A stretch of DNA of 64,000 bases from Gammaproteobacteria bacterium. Lineage in GTDB: Bacteria; Pseudomonadota; Gammaproteobacteria; DSM-16500. Shown here in pieces: positions 55,671 to 64,000 of this stretch (position 1 is the stretch's first letter; every line of letters starts with the position of its first letter). Under the pieces are notes generated by a model. It saw nothing but the letters and a program-made list of their open reading frames with translations. It had not been told where the DNA came from and made no database searches. Made by a program: the position numbers and the translations under genes. The stretch spans positions 51,492 to 115,491 of the forward strand of contig JABDBD010000002.1 in the NCBI GenBank assembly GCA_013288815.1. Direction: 5' to 3'.

Positions 55671-57020
55671 ATGCGAGCAAGAGTTGGTGGGATCAAGCAA
55701 TTAGTGGCTAACCTTATACCAATGGTCGCTCCCTATATCCCAGAGCAACCCATTAAAAATGATCCTATCATTATTTCTGAAAAATATTTGCAAATATTAC
55801 CTGGGTTCTTAGATAGCGCCGTTGATGATTATGAAAAGTTGTGCGCAACCAGTCTTAATGCACTAGATCCAGCAGATCATGTTAGTTTAGGTTTAATGTT
55901 AGCGAATTTGGAGTTTGCATTTATTAAATTTCATAATACATTGAAGGATGAAGTAGCTAGAGAGCACGCAGAAAAAACAGAAAAAGAAAAAGCTGCACAG
56001 CAAACACGATTTCACAAAGGGCTGAAGTATGTTGCAGCCCTAGGCTTGAGTCTTATTATAAAAAAAGATCCGGCTTCTGTAAAATCCATCGCGCCAGCAT
56101 TTGTAGAATTTAAGGAAGGTGTAGAAAAATTTTTGGGTGACTTTGGTGTGGTATTGAATAAAAGAACACGTCAAACTGTTGCTCCGCATATTGAGTCCTC
56201 TGTGCTAAGTGAAGCAGCACCTATAGCAATAGCTGTTTCGGAACCACCGATTGCTCCTACCGTTTCATTACATGATGAACATGTTGCTGCTGCGCTGAGT
56301 GACGCACCTTTAAATATTTCTCCTTCATTAACTGTTGATCCACCTCCATCTATTTCTGTTCCTTCTTCGTATAACGAACCTGTTGATGCAACGCCCCCAG
56401 AAGTAGATGCCGTTGCTTCTCATCCTGAACCTGCTGCGTTAACTGTCGATAGAGACGTTCCAGCAGCTCTTGCGATTCCTCCTCAGTCTCAGGAAGAAGT
56501 TACTATTCCAACACCCTCTACAGCAGACGTTGTAAACTTGCATCCTGCGACAAGCCAATCAGAAATTGATGCATCATTACTAGCAGACAACAAAAGTACC
56601 ATTACAGATGTTATATTAGCCTATCAAAAATCACATAAAAATACGTATGGCCACAAACGTGCAGCAGAGCTAACACTAAAAATAAATAGTGCCACAACTC
56701 AAATTCAGTTATCACAAATGATGCGTGATTTTTTACGTGATGGGAAAACAGAAATAGACAAAAATAGATGGAGTATTTTTTCAAGTTTGACGCGTAGTAG
56801 CGGAATTGATAAAACATCTTTGCGTGGAATGTTGATGGATCATTTTGTTTATGAGAAAAAGAAACAATTATATCGAAACGACTATGTTGTTGACGTTGTT
56901 GCTTCCTTGAAAAAAGGGAATTTTGATAACGATTTTATATTGAAATTTGATGGCGAGCCACAAAGTAGAGTAAATAGTCCAGAGTATACGAAAGTCGTTT
57001 ACGGGCGACAATTATCCTAG
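55671..57020 (+). CDS. Unknown protein with Pro/Ala-rich linker
   Basis: 449 aa; AGGT eight bases before ATG. Residues 1-170 are a helical domain (YEKLCATSLNALDPADHVSL). Residues about 175-300 are a disordered linker rich in Pro, Ala, Ser and Val (SEPPIAPTVSL, PPPSISVPSSYNEP). Residues 310-390 are a compact helical domain (ITDVILAYQKSHKNTYGHKR, then FLRDGKTEIDKNRW). A short helical C-terminal module of this kind recurs in Legionella effectors, as far as I recall, but I cannot name it with certainty. Function unknown. Confidence 0.7.
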   Translation: MRARVGGIKQLVANLIPMVAPYIPEQPIKNDPIIISEKYLQILPGFLDSAVDDYEKLCATSLNALDPADHVSLGLMLANLEFAFIKFHNTLKDEVAREHAEKTEKEKAAQQTRFHKGLKYVAALGLSLIIKKDPASVKSIAPAFVEFKEGVEKFLGDFGVVLNKRTRQTVAPHIESSVLSEAAPIAIAVSEPPIAPTVSLHDEHVAAALSDAPLNISPSLTVDPPPSISVPSSYNEPVDATPPEVDAVASHPEPAALTVDRDVPAALAIPPQSQEEVTIPTPSTADVVNLHPATSQSEIDASLLADNKSTITDVILAYQKSHKNTYGHKRAAELTLKINSATTQIQLSQMMRDFLRDGKTEIDKNRWSIFSSLTRSSGIDKTSLRGMLMDHFVYEKKKQLYRNDYVVDVVASLKKGNFDNDFILKFDGEPQSRVNSPEYTKVVYGRQLS

Positions 57021-57073
57021 TGCGATTCGGCAGTTGAAATCCCGTAAAACGGCAAAATGAGAATCTAATGAGT

Positions 57074-59608
57074 TTATTTGCCTTTGCTTTTAAAATATCC
57101 CAACACGATGTTTGTTAGAACCTTCGGTAATATATCTTCATTTAATATTTCTTCTAATTCCTTACTAGATTTATTTTCTTGAAGATGTTCAACAGCATGA
57201 ATCACAACGTTCGCAACTAATTGCAGCCTTTTTTCATGATTGGTAGTATTTTTCCAAACTAAAAGAGTCTCTCTTATTACCATGATTCTTTCATTGTCTG
57301 ACATACTGTCTACTAATGAATATAAGATTTCAAGACATTCTTCAGAACCTATTTGCAAGCTTATTGAAGAATAGTTATTGGATGTACATCCTTCTTCTAT
57401 GCAGTGTCTTAAAATAACTTGTCGGCGAGTTGGATCAGCCATTTTAAATATGAACGCAAACCCATGTGGTGATCGAGAGATGTCACCTATCGTTGCTTTG
57501 TTTGCAGTGGTGGATACCAAGAAATCGATAATAGGTAAGTATGGTGATTTAGCATTATCAACAACGGAAGAAGATGAAGAAGAAGCAGAAGCAGATGAAC
57601 TTTGCGCAGGAAATACATCGCGATAATGATCTGACAGCTGATGATTCACATCCAATGCCTTTATAAAACTGACTAAAGCATCGCCTTTATAGTGATTCTG
57701 TAAAATTTTGATAAGTGCCGATCCTGCAACTAGTTTATTATTATTGCTAGGTGTCGTGAGTGTTTGAAATAAAGATAGAGAAATAACTTCTGATTCTTCT
57801 GCGCTAATTGAACATGCCATCGCAACCAATAAATCATAATAAGTATCACTGATCCAGGCTGGATATTCAAGATGAAGGGTCATTAATTGCCGACGTTGCG
57901 CCGGTGTACTTTGTGAAAAATGTGATGTAAATACGCTAATCTCTTCATTTGAAAATTCATATTTGTCAAAAAATGCGATATAAAAATCATTAAAACGAAT
58001 TCTATCCTTGTCAGACATTTCTTTTTGGGTAAGAAATAATAAGGCTTGTATATAATGATTTGCCGTGCGTCTAATATGATTAAGAAGGGTATCTTGAGGA
58101 AATTCTTGTAATAAAATATCAAGCTTTTGGAATAATGTTTCTTTCATTAAAAAAAACTCTGATCGCAATGCCGGACTTTCATGTAGTTTTTTACAAATTT
58201 CAATTACAAATTGATTGTCCTCGTCGGCATATGAAATAGCTTTTAATTTATCAAATGCAGCATCAATGAGTAGGATTTGTTGCGATTTTTCAACCCTATG
58301 AAATAAATATAAATAGTGTGGATATTTATAGACGTTAGGCAGCCGCAGTGATTCGTCTTGTATTACGTCATTGACAATTTTATTTTTAAATTTTGTTAGT
58401 TGAAAAACTTTATCATCTTCTGAATCCATTTTTCTTTCATCGGCATCATCCGGAACTAATGGCAACACTGTGCGGCTTGATGAGCTACTAGAGTCACTGG
58501 TTTGGTTAGTGTTTTCCGCAAGTAAATGAGATTCCTGAGAAACTTTATCTGGTAGTAACAAAACTGTTAACAATGAAATGCTTTCGTAATCTTTATATTG
58601 GTAGGCAAGATTTTCTAGAATTCTCTGCCTCTCCTCAGCAGATAGTGCGGCAGAGAGATTTTTAAAAATAGGAATTAGGCTCTTAACGCTATAGAAATGT
58701 AATTTAACATGATCAAAAACTTGGGTTAAAAATACATCTCGATGAGAAGGAGATAGAGCCGCAACAAAATTACTCGTCTCACTCCAAGCATTGCTCCAAG
58801 AATAATTTCGTGATGCAATTCTCCAAAAATCTTGTGCTTCAATTTCTCGCAAACATGTTTTGCAAAATTGATTGGCAAGCTCTAATGCGTAATCGTGTTG
58901 GTGTTGATTTTCTTTGCTCTCTTCTTTATCTTTTTCATGAACAACCGCGACTTGCGTTGATAATTGATTAAGTTGTTTATAAACAGAAGTCAACAAAGCT
59001 AATGAAGAATTTAAAAATTTTGCGTATTCGTATTCGGTTTCCCATATCATCCGCTTCTTATCAAATAATGAAAAAATTTTATCATAAGTTGCTTTTAACT
59101 CTTCCTTAGAAGGTTGTTCTTTTTGGGGTGCATGATCATGCTCGTGCATCGACCACAGACAATATGGAATTGTTAATGCCTGGATTTGCTTAATATCCCC
59201 ATATTGATTTACCCAATCAGTATCAATCTTGATTTGATTTTTTATTTCGTTGTTTTCAAGTAATGGTTGATATTCCGGATAATATGAAAGGAATGCATTT
59301 ATAATTTTTAGGATATCACTCTCTGCGGAAATGGGCCCGTCGTATTGATTAACAGTGTTAAAGAAATTATAAAGTTCTAATTGACGCTTCTTACGTTTTA
59401 TATCACACAGCGCGAGAATATCAGTATACAATTTTAGAGGTTCTACCGATGGGAATAAACCCAGCTGCGCGCTAGCAGATGATTGCGATGATGGATTGCA
59501 TGTCGGCAAAGCCTGGATGAGCATGCACATAAATGCCCACGGATCGAAACTTTTCGCCGCATTGCTCTCAAAGATACGCTTAGCTATTTTTTCATAATGA
59601 GTTGGCAT
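57074..59608 (-). CDS. Large helical protein, unknown
   Basis: 844 aa from ATG 59608, which has AGGA four to five bases upstream. The frame is open to an ATG at 59692 that overlaps the upstream gene by 23 bp and has no RBS, so that start is possible but less likely. Helical solenoid throughout (SVKSLIPIFKNLSAALSAEE, RQRILENLAYQYKDYESISL) with two Ser-rich linkers (SSSSSSRTV and SASASSSSSSVV). No catalytic motif or membrane segment. Directly follows the ankyrin/two-TM gene on the same strand, so probably co-transcribed. Not recognised. Confidence 0.72.
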   Translation of the reverse strand: MPTHYEKIAKRIFESNAAKSFDPWAFMCMLIQALPTCNPSSQSSASAQLGLFPSVEPLKLYTDILALCDIKRKKRQLELYNFFNTVNQYDGPISAESDILKIINAFLSYYPEYQPLLENNEIKNQIKIDTDWVNQYGDIKQIQALTIPYCLWSMHEHDHAPQKEQPSKEELKATYDKIFSLFDKKRMIWETEYEYAKFLNSSLALLTSVYKQLNQLSTQVAVVHEKDKEESKENQHQHDYALELANQFCKTCLREIEAQDFWRIASRNYSWSNAWSETSNFVAALSPSHRDVFLTQVFDHVKLHFYSVKSLIPIFKNLSAALSAEERQRILENLAYQYKDYESISLLTVLLLPDKVSQESHLLAENTNQTSDSSSSSSRTVLPLVPDDADERKMDSEDDKVFQLTKFKNKIVNDVIQDESLRLPNVYKYPHYLYLFHRVEKSQQILLIDAAFDKLKAISYADEDNQFVIEICKKLHESPALRSEFFLMKETLFQKLDILLQEFPQDTLLNHIRRTANHYIQALLFLTQKEMSDKDRIRFNDFYIAFFDKYEFSNEEISVFTSHFSQSTPAQRRQLMTLHLEYPAWISDTYYDLLVAMACSISAEESEVISLSLFQTLTTPSNNNKLVAGSALIKILQNHYKGDALVSFIKALDVNHQLSDHYRDVFPAQSSSASASSSSSSVVDNAKSPYLPIIDFLVSTTANKATIGDISRSPHGFAFIFKMADPTRRQVILRHCIEEGCTSNNYSSISLQIGSEECLEILYSLVDSMSDNERIMVIRETLLVWKNTTNHEKRLQLVANVVIHAVEHLQENKSSKELEEILNEDILPKVLTNIVLGYFKSKGK

Positions 59609-59669
59609 ATGATCCTGTTTTCTCGAAGAAGGTTTGCTGGCCTCGATAGTTAAGAACACTCTTATTATC

Positions 59670-61727
59670 TTACCTGTCTCGGAAATCCGCATGAATTATA
59701 GCGTGTATCTCCTCGTCGTCGAGTGATCTAATGTGATTATGAGAAAATAATCCCAGGCTTGAAACAGACTGCTTACGCTGTAAATCGAGTGAGGGTGTGT
59801 TTTCTTCTTGTTCTAGTAAAATATCATGAATTTGTTTGTCTAAGGCGGTTTTAATTTGTTTTGCTTTTGTGAGTACATCTTGTATGGGCGTATGCAGTGT
59901 CATACCAAAAAAATCTCGCGCATTTTCAGCAAACATGGCCGTTGCAAGTTCGTGCATTGTTTCTGAAAATTGATCGAGTGTTAGTGCGGCGATTCTTTTT
60001 GTTTTAGAATAAAAAGCTATACAGCTTAACATAATGAATATTCCGAGTAGTGTGACTCCAGAAAAATCTATACCCACGAATGAACTAGTCTGAGCACTAA
60101 TATTTAGAGCGATCTCATGACATAATTCTTCACATAGAGAGGGACGTTTCACATCACACACGTAACCATTGTTACCATAGTAAGTGTCACAGGTGCTGTT
60201 ATTTGTGAGCTGTATTTGGTTGAGTTCATCGACTAAATCACTGTGTATCTGTAAATTTTGGATAAATGAATTCACACTTAAGCCAAGTGTAATACTTAAA
60301 ACAATAATGACGGCTAGTACCAGCATATCTTTTTTATCGATAGTATCAAGGCAACGAAAGGTGGCTATTTCATCCTCTGCTTGCTCGATAAACACATTGA
60401 TCGTATGCAGTTTGCGTTGCAAGGGAGCCGCTGTGCGTTGTCTTTTTCCTTGTGGGTCAATGATGAGTTGATGAAAATGACGTGAAACGCGATTCACATT
60501 TTTTTGTTCATCTTTGTTTAAATTTATAAAAACACATTGCCAGAGGACATTGGGTAAGTCTTGGTCGTGAGATAAGGTAGCAATCAAATTGGGTTGTAAA
60601 ATAATTTCAAATCGTAAAAATCGCTCAGACAATAATGCATGTATCGCCAAAGGCAAGTTCCGTTTTTTTATACGTTCATTGATGCTACCATCATCTTGGG
60701 TGAGTAATTCGGCAATAATAGAATCAGCATGACGATCATAAATACAGGCAAGAATTTTGTTTGTTTTTACGGTGATATTTTGAGGAAGAGCAGTAAATAA
60801 TTGTAATGCTTCGTTAGAAATCTTTACATCCATATTCACATTGTGGCTGACCACTTGATGCAATAAGCTTTTTTCTATTTTCAACTGTACTAACATCTCT
60901 TGAAAAATAAATGGATTTTGTGCGGCAATTTTTGCAAAACTGTAAATACTACTATTTGTTCCAGTCAGTAAGAATAGCAAATTGTCTTTCTTTCTTAGCT
61001 CTACTGCTTCAAGTAAAAGTTTATAAATATCAGTGTTGGGTGATTCAAGCAAGGTATGTAGAGTAGTATAATCTTTGCGATCAAGCGCATTCATAAATCG
61101 CTTAGGGAGGCTACCTTCAGTTAAGATAGGAATAGCAATGAAAGAGCCACCAAAATAATTAGCATGAATGTTAGTCGCAATTTCTAGTATTTTTTCGGTT
61201 ATAATTTTTTTATTTAATGTTAAGCTGAGTTTGAGAAAGCTGCTTATTTCATTCTGCAAAAAAGATTGAAGCTCTGTGAAGTCTTCTTTTTTTTCCTCAA
61301 TGTCAATTCGGATTTCATCGCTATATTCATTTTTTGCTTCAATTTGTTTTTGTAACAAAGATAACAAGCCTATATCGTCAGTGTTGCGTATAGCCCAAAA
61401 CAATAATCCAGTCACGATGCTAGGCTGGATGGCATAAGATTGTGTTCGCTGTGTCTTGTATGCGCCGCAGGCCAATAATATTTCTACTAGGATTTCATGA
61501 CCGTTTTCCAAGGCCAAAAGAATGGGTGTTTTAGTTGGATCTTCCGTTCCATCAATGCTTGCGCCCGCATTTAAAAGATGTAGCACGACTTCTTGTAAAC
61601 CTTCTCGAGCGGCAATTTGCAGCAAGCTTAAGCCATTCCGGTCTTTTTCATGGATATCGGCATGGTTTTTTATGGCATCAATGACGACTTGTGAATTATG
61701 CTCAAGTAGGGCTTTGTGCAGTGGCAT
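59670..61727 (-). CDS. Ankyrin-repeat membrane protein with F-box-like helix and four-cysteine loop (paralog)
   Basis: 685 aa. Ankyrin repeats at about 1-100 (LSLLQIAAREGLQEVVLHLL, ILLALENGHEILVEILL). An F-box-like stretch at about 388-424 (LPNVLWQCVFINLNKDEQKN followed by VNRVSRHFHQL). Membrane segments at about 466-486 (VLAVIIVLSITLGLSVNSF) and 548-570 (SGVTLLGIFIMLSCIAFY). The loop between them has four cysteines, the last two as CEELC. Same order as the protein at 21477-23759 (NLSLLQIAARDGQ there, GLSLLQIAAREGL here), so the two are paralogs 36 kb apart on the same strand. Host-membrane role inferred. GGAAA precedes ATG. Confidence 0.78.
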   Translation of the reverse strand: MPLHKALLEHNSQVVIDAIKNHADIHEKDRNGLSLLQIAAREGLQEVVLHLLNAGASIDGTEDPTKTPILLALENGHEILVEILLACGAYKTQRTQSYAIQPSIVTGLLFWAIRNTDDIGLLSLLQKQIEAKNEYSDEIRIDIEEKKEDFTELQSFLQNEISSFLKLSLTLNKKIITEKILEIATNIHANYFGGSFIAIPILTEGSLPKRFMNALDRKDYTTLHTLLESPNTDIYKLLLEAVELRKKDNLLFLLTGTNSSIYSFAKIAAQNPFIFQEMLVQLKIEKSLLHQVVSHNVNMDVKISNEALQLFTALPQNITVKTNKILACIYDRHADSIIAELLTQDDGSINERIKKRNLPLAIHALLSERFLRFEIILQPNLIATLSHDQDLPNVLWQCVFINLNKDEQKNVNRVSRHFHQLIIDPQGKRQRTAAPLQRKLHTINVFIEQAEDEIATFRCLDTIDKKDMLVLAVIIVLSITLGLSVNSFIQNLQIHSDLVDELNQIQLTNNSTCDTYYGNNGYVCDVKRPSLCEELCHEIALNISAQTSSFVGIDFSGVTLLGIFIMLSCIAFYSKTKRIAALTLDQFSETMHELATAMFAENARDFFGMTLHTPIQDVLTKAKQIKTALDKQIHDILLEQEENTPSLDLQRKQSVSSLGLFSHNHIRSLDDEEIHAIIHADFRDR

Positions 61728-61825
61728 GATGGTATTTCCATTTTAACAAAATGGATATACATTAAACTAATTAGCCAGTTATTGCAATAATTTAAACATT
61801 AGGAAGGATTTCATGAATCCCCCGC

Positions 61826-62596
61826 TTAATCTTTTGCAATGGAATAACAAGTCTTAAATTTATTTGCTGAAGAAACTTGTTGTATAACACCGTTCGTTCC
61901 AAACGATCGTATGCTAAGTATACCCTGACAAAATGCTTGAATTCCCGCAGGAGTCAATTGGCTAGGGAGTTGAAATAATGCTGGCGAACTTGCAGAAGAA
62001 AAAGAGGGAGATGGATTGATGTGAAGCCCTGCTTCAGCCTGAGTGGCTATCATAGATAAAGTAGCTAACCAGTTAGGATTTTTGTGTATCCGGGTTTTCT
62101 TGATTTCCATAGTAATAGTATTATATACCTGAGGAATAAGCTTTTTCGGAACATTTCGTGTGTCTTTCTCAAGTGCGTTGAGAATAAAAATCAGAACCGA
62201 TTCAGTCACCCAATTGACTAAACGTTTTTTTTCTAGATGTTCATCGGCGACGATGTAGTCAATTTTTTTGTTAATCATTTCAATGGAGTCATTTGTGTGA
62301 TCATCCATTTGTTGTGGTGCTCCGTGATAAAGAGTAATTAGCCGATTTTTTATGACGGTACTCCATACATGAAGAGGGACATAATCAAATTTTCCAGTAT
62401 TATAACGATTGTTTTGCAGGGTCTCATAACAGTTAGGGTAATATTCCAATGCATCCCATGTGGCGGATGTTAGGCTGAGTGCTTGTTCTAGCGTAATTAT
62501 TTTTGCTATTAATAATTCACAAGTATGTTTGCCATTGAGGATAGTAAAAAAATTCGGCGTAGTCTTGCTGAGAGATGATAATTTTAATAGGTTTTT
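61826..62596 (-). CDS. 3' part of a frameshift-split gene
   Basis: Open for 256 codons from 62596 but with no ATG and RBS at its start; the first usable start would be a TTG at 62449. The sequence before that TTG is protein-like (LSSLSKTTPNFFTILNG, LITLEQALSLT-type helix TLEQALSLTSATWDAL), so it belongs to a longer gene. A -1 shift at the A6 tract (62592-62597) joins it to the upstream part at 62584-62826, giving about 333 aa. Helical; Ser/Pro-rich linker near the end. Family not recognised. Confidence 0.55.
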   Translation of the reverse strand, partial: KNLLKLSSLSKTTPNFFTILNGKHTCELLIAKIITLEQALSLTSATWDALEYYPNCYETLQNNRYNTGKFDYVPLHVWSTVIKNRLITLYHGAPQQMDDHTNDSIEMINKKIDYIVADEHLEKKRLVNWVTESVLIFILNALEKDTRNVPKKLIPQVYNTITMEIKKTRIHKNPNWLATLSMIATQAEAGLHINPSPSFSSASSPALFQLPSQLTPAGIQAFCQGILSIRSFGTNGVIQQVSSANKFKTCYSIAKD

Positions 62597-62826
62597 TCAT
62601 GCTCTTTCGAGCTCGATAAGGGTTTGGCAACACAATGGATTTTGATGTATAAATCAATAACAGAAGAAAAACAAATGAATCTGTTGTAAATATCTTTGAC
62701 TTGAACCCAGCGTTCTTTTATTTCAGCATGATACATCCGATTTTTGATGGGCGGTAATTCCCAATTAAATTGGTAGCTACCATGATCAGTGCGAGGGATG
62801 TACGTTTCAAAGGGTTCATCCTTCAT
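62584..62826 (-). CDS. 5' part of a frameshift-split gene
   Basis: 80 aa as read (MKDEPFETYIPRTDHGSYQF to SSSKEHEKTY). It ends just after GAAAAAACC. Rereading one A continues as KNLLKLSSLSKTTP into the 3' part. As it stands the product would be a fragment. The start ATG has no strong RBS. The divergent gene at 62889 is 62 bp away. Confidence 0.5.
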   Translation of the reverse strand: MKDEPFETYIPRTDHGSYQFNWELPPIKNRMYHAEIKERWVQVKDIYNRFICFSSVIDLYIKIHCVAKPLSSSKEHEKTY

Positions 62827-62847
62827 GCCGGTGTTAAAATAATATGC

Positions 62848-62853
62848 TATAAT
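62848..62853 (+). promoter_or_regulatory. Extended -10 box of the gene at 62889
   Basis: ATGCTATAAT, 35 bp before the ATG. Confidence 0.4.
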
Positions 62854-62888
62854 AAAATAAAGATCACTGCTATCGAGAGGTATTCTTT

Positions 62889-64000
62889 ATGCCATTCAGT
62901 ATGTTAGATTGTGTTCCTCCGGATAAAAAAGAAGATGCAATAGGATATCTTTTTAGCGTATACGGCCTTGAACGTGTTTTACTTAGTGGGGTTTTTGAGT
63001 TCCTTGAGCTTGATGAGGGCGCGATACTTGATCGATCACTGATGGCTTACGAAGACCTATTCAAGAAAGATGAGCTGCTCGCAGATGCAAGCAAGTATAA
63101 GGAGACTGAGTCTCAGCAAGACCGTGGCGATGGTGTGGAAGTTACAAAATTTGCGAAGGACAGCAAGCGCTTAGTAAAGCCTGAAAATTTTCAGAATTTG
63201 AGGGATGAAAATTCTCCGGATTTGAGTGGTGAAGATTTTGAGTATTTGGAGATTACGTATGGAGACCCAATGGCATTACAGAATGATAGAGCGAGAGTTT
63301 TATCTGATTCGGGACAAATAGTAGAGTTGAACTTGGGTCATCTTATTGATAGTACGGTAGCTATTGTTGGAGAAAATAAAATTGATGATAAACAGAAGAC
63401 GGAAATATTCACAGCATTATTCCAACAAAGAGAAAAAATATTAGAGATTAATGGAGCAGTCGAAAATTCTAATCTTAGTCCACTTATCAAAACAGATTTT
63501 ACAAATAATCTATCTACATTTTTAGCAAATTTTTCTGGTAAAATTGTGAATCTACTTCGTCACACTGACGGAGTTAACTGTGATCTTGTGTTGTTGCCCG
63601 TATTAAATTTTATAAATACCTTGAGTGACAAGCTAAAAAACGCGCTAGATTCTAAGCCAACAAACACCATAAATAACACTATGAATGAAATATTTGAAGC
63701 TATGGAAAAAATATCTTTTAAAAAATATGACGATAAAGCTATATATGATCCAAAAAAAGATATGTACGATTTGAAAGTGCAAGTTGAAACAGCGTTTGAA
63801 TCAACGCAGGTCAGGAGTAGTGCATTAGCTGTAGCAGACGCACTCAAGTTTTCAGCAGTAAACCTTGCGCCAACTGAAGATAACAACGCACCTGCTCAGC
63901 AGCACAACAGTAGCGTCAATTTACCTGCCGTAGAAAACACCGTTGCTCCACTTTCTCAGCAAGGTAACTCTAGTAATCCCAGTAACTCGAGCGATCAAGA
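62889..64000 (+). CDS. Unknown protein, 3' end outside window
   Basis: 370 codons open to the window edge; GAGAGG eight to ten bases before ATG. Starts MPFSMLDCVPPDKKEDAIGY. Residues 60-130 contain an acidic repetitive piece (PENFQNLRDENSPDLSGEDF). Residues 140-310 are helical. From about 325 a Gln/Asn/Ser/Pro-rich disordered stretch begins and runs to the edge (QQHNSSVNLPAVENTVAPLS). No recognised family, membrane segment or catalytic motif in the visible part. Confidence 0.7.
   Translation, partial: MPFSMLDCVPPDKKEDAIGYLFSVYGLERVLLSGVFEFLELDEGAILDRSLMAYEDLFKKDELLADASKYKETESQQDRGDGVEVTKFAKDSKRLVKPENFQNLRDENSPDLSGEDFEYLEITYGDPMALQNDRARVLSDSGQIVELNLGHLIDSTVAIVGENKIDDKQKTEIFTALFQQREKILEINGAVENSNLSPLIKTDFTNNLSTFLANFSGKIVNLLRHTDGVNCDLVLLPVLNFINTLSDKLKNALDSKPTNTINNTMNEIFEAMEKISFKKYDDKAIYDPKKDMYDLKVQVETAFESTQVRSSALAVADALKFSAVNLAPTEDNNAPAQQHNSSVNLPAVENTVAPLSQQGNSSNPSNSSDQ

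Noticed and set aside
62591..62600. Classical A-AAA-AAC slippery heptamer for programmed -1 frameshifting
   Set aside because: The heptamer is present as letters, but the zero frame reads GAA AAA ACC, so the codon phase does not fit the standard simultaneous-slippage site. Simple A-tract slippage or mutation remains possible.
63560..63886. Minus-strand 108-aa hydrophobic ORF
   Set aside because: Antisense to the plus-strand gene starting at 62889, which has a promoter, an RBS and an open frame to the edge.

Overview
This AT-rich window has no housekeeping operons, rRNA, tRNA, CRISPR array, phage genes or transposase genes. It is packed with long proteins built from eukaryote-like modules: leucine-rich repeats with a transglutaminase-like core, ankyrin repeats, J-domains, Sel1-like repeats, a Ser/Thr kinase, a poly(ADP-ribose) glycohydrolase-like fold, a SidE-like phosphodiesterase core, F-box-like helices and a C-terminal prenylation box. 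This resembles effector-rich loci of amoeba- or arthropod-associated gammaproteobacteria of the order Legionellales (Legionella, Coxiella, Berkiella or Aquicella-like). That placement is an inference from gene style; no taxonomic marker gene is present and no secretion machinery is encoded here.

Layout. 1-6.2 kb: a purine-nucleotide fusion protein (adenine phosphoribosyltransferase, inosine/xanthosine triphosphatase, PRPP-synthetase-like; runs off the left edge), a secreted beta-helix protein and a small membrane protein. 6.2-16.1 kb: a minus-strand operon of three genes (525-aa protein of unknown fold, PARG-like protein, 2149-aa LRR/transglutaminase-like/double-AAA+ protein). 16.2-20.4 kb: a J-domain/Sel1 giant, an 87-bp inverted-repeat element and a VapBC-type toxin-antitoxin pair. 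20.6-27.9 kb: an orphan gene, an ankyrin/two-TM protein, a Nudix hydrolase, and a coiled-coil/acidic-repeat protein overlapping a helical partner. 28-36.1 kb: an orphan, a 1292-aa kinase with ankyrin-like tail, and three small coiled-coil proteins. 36.4-46 kb: an F-box-like/ankyrin protein, a membrane protein made of two tandem copies, a diguanylate cyclase, another internally duplicated protein and a solenoid protein whose 5' end has an in-frame stop. 46-64 kb: a 2.1-kDa-residue-scale giant (about 2125 aa) with a SidE-PDE-like core, several orphans, a J-domain/ankyrin protein ending in a CaaX box, a second ankyrin/two-TM protein paralogous to the one at 21.5 kb, a frameshift-split gene and a gene cut by the right edge.

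How the genes work together. Most look like single-gene transcription units, each with its own promoter; several share a TATACTTA box 30-47 bp before the start. The clear multi-gene units are the operon ending at 6.2 kb, the VapBC pair, the 25.3/27.0 kb overlapping pair and the 42.4/43.8 kb overlapping pair. Recurring themes are host mimicry, ADP-ribose or nucleotide chemistry (PARG-like, Nudix, SidE-PDE-like, purine salvage fusion), and growth of genes by internal tandem duplication. Small palindromic intergenic elements mark the boundaries, and one element end has become the last codons of a gene.
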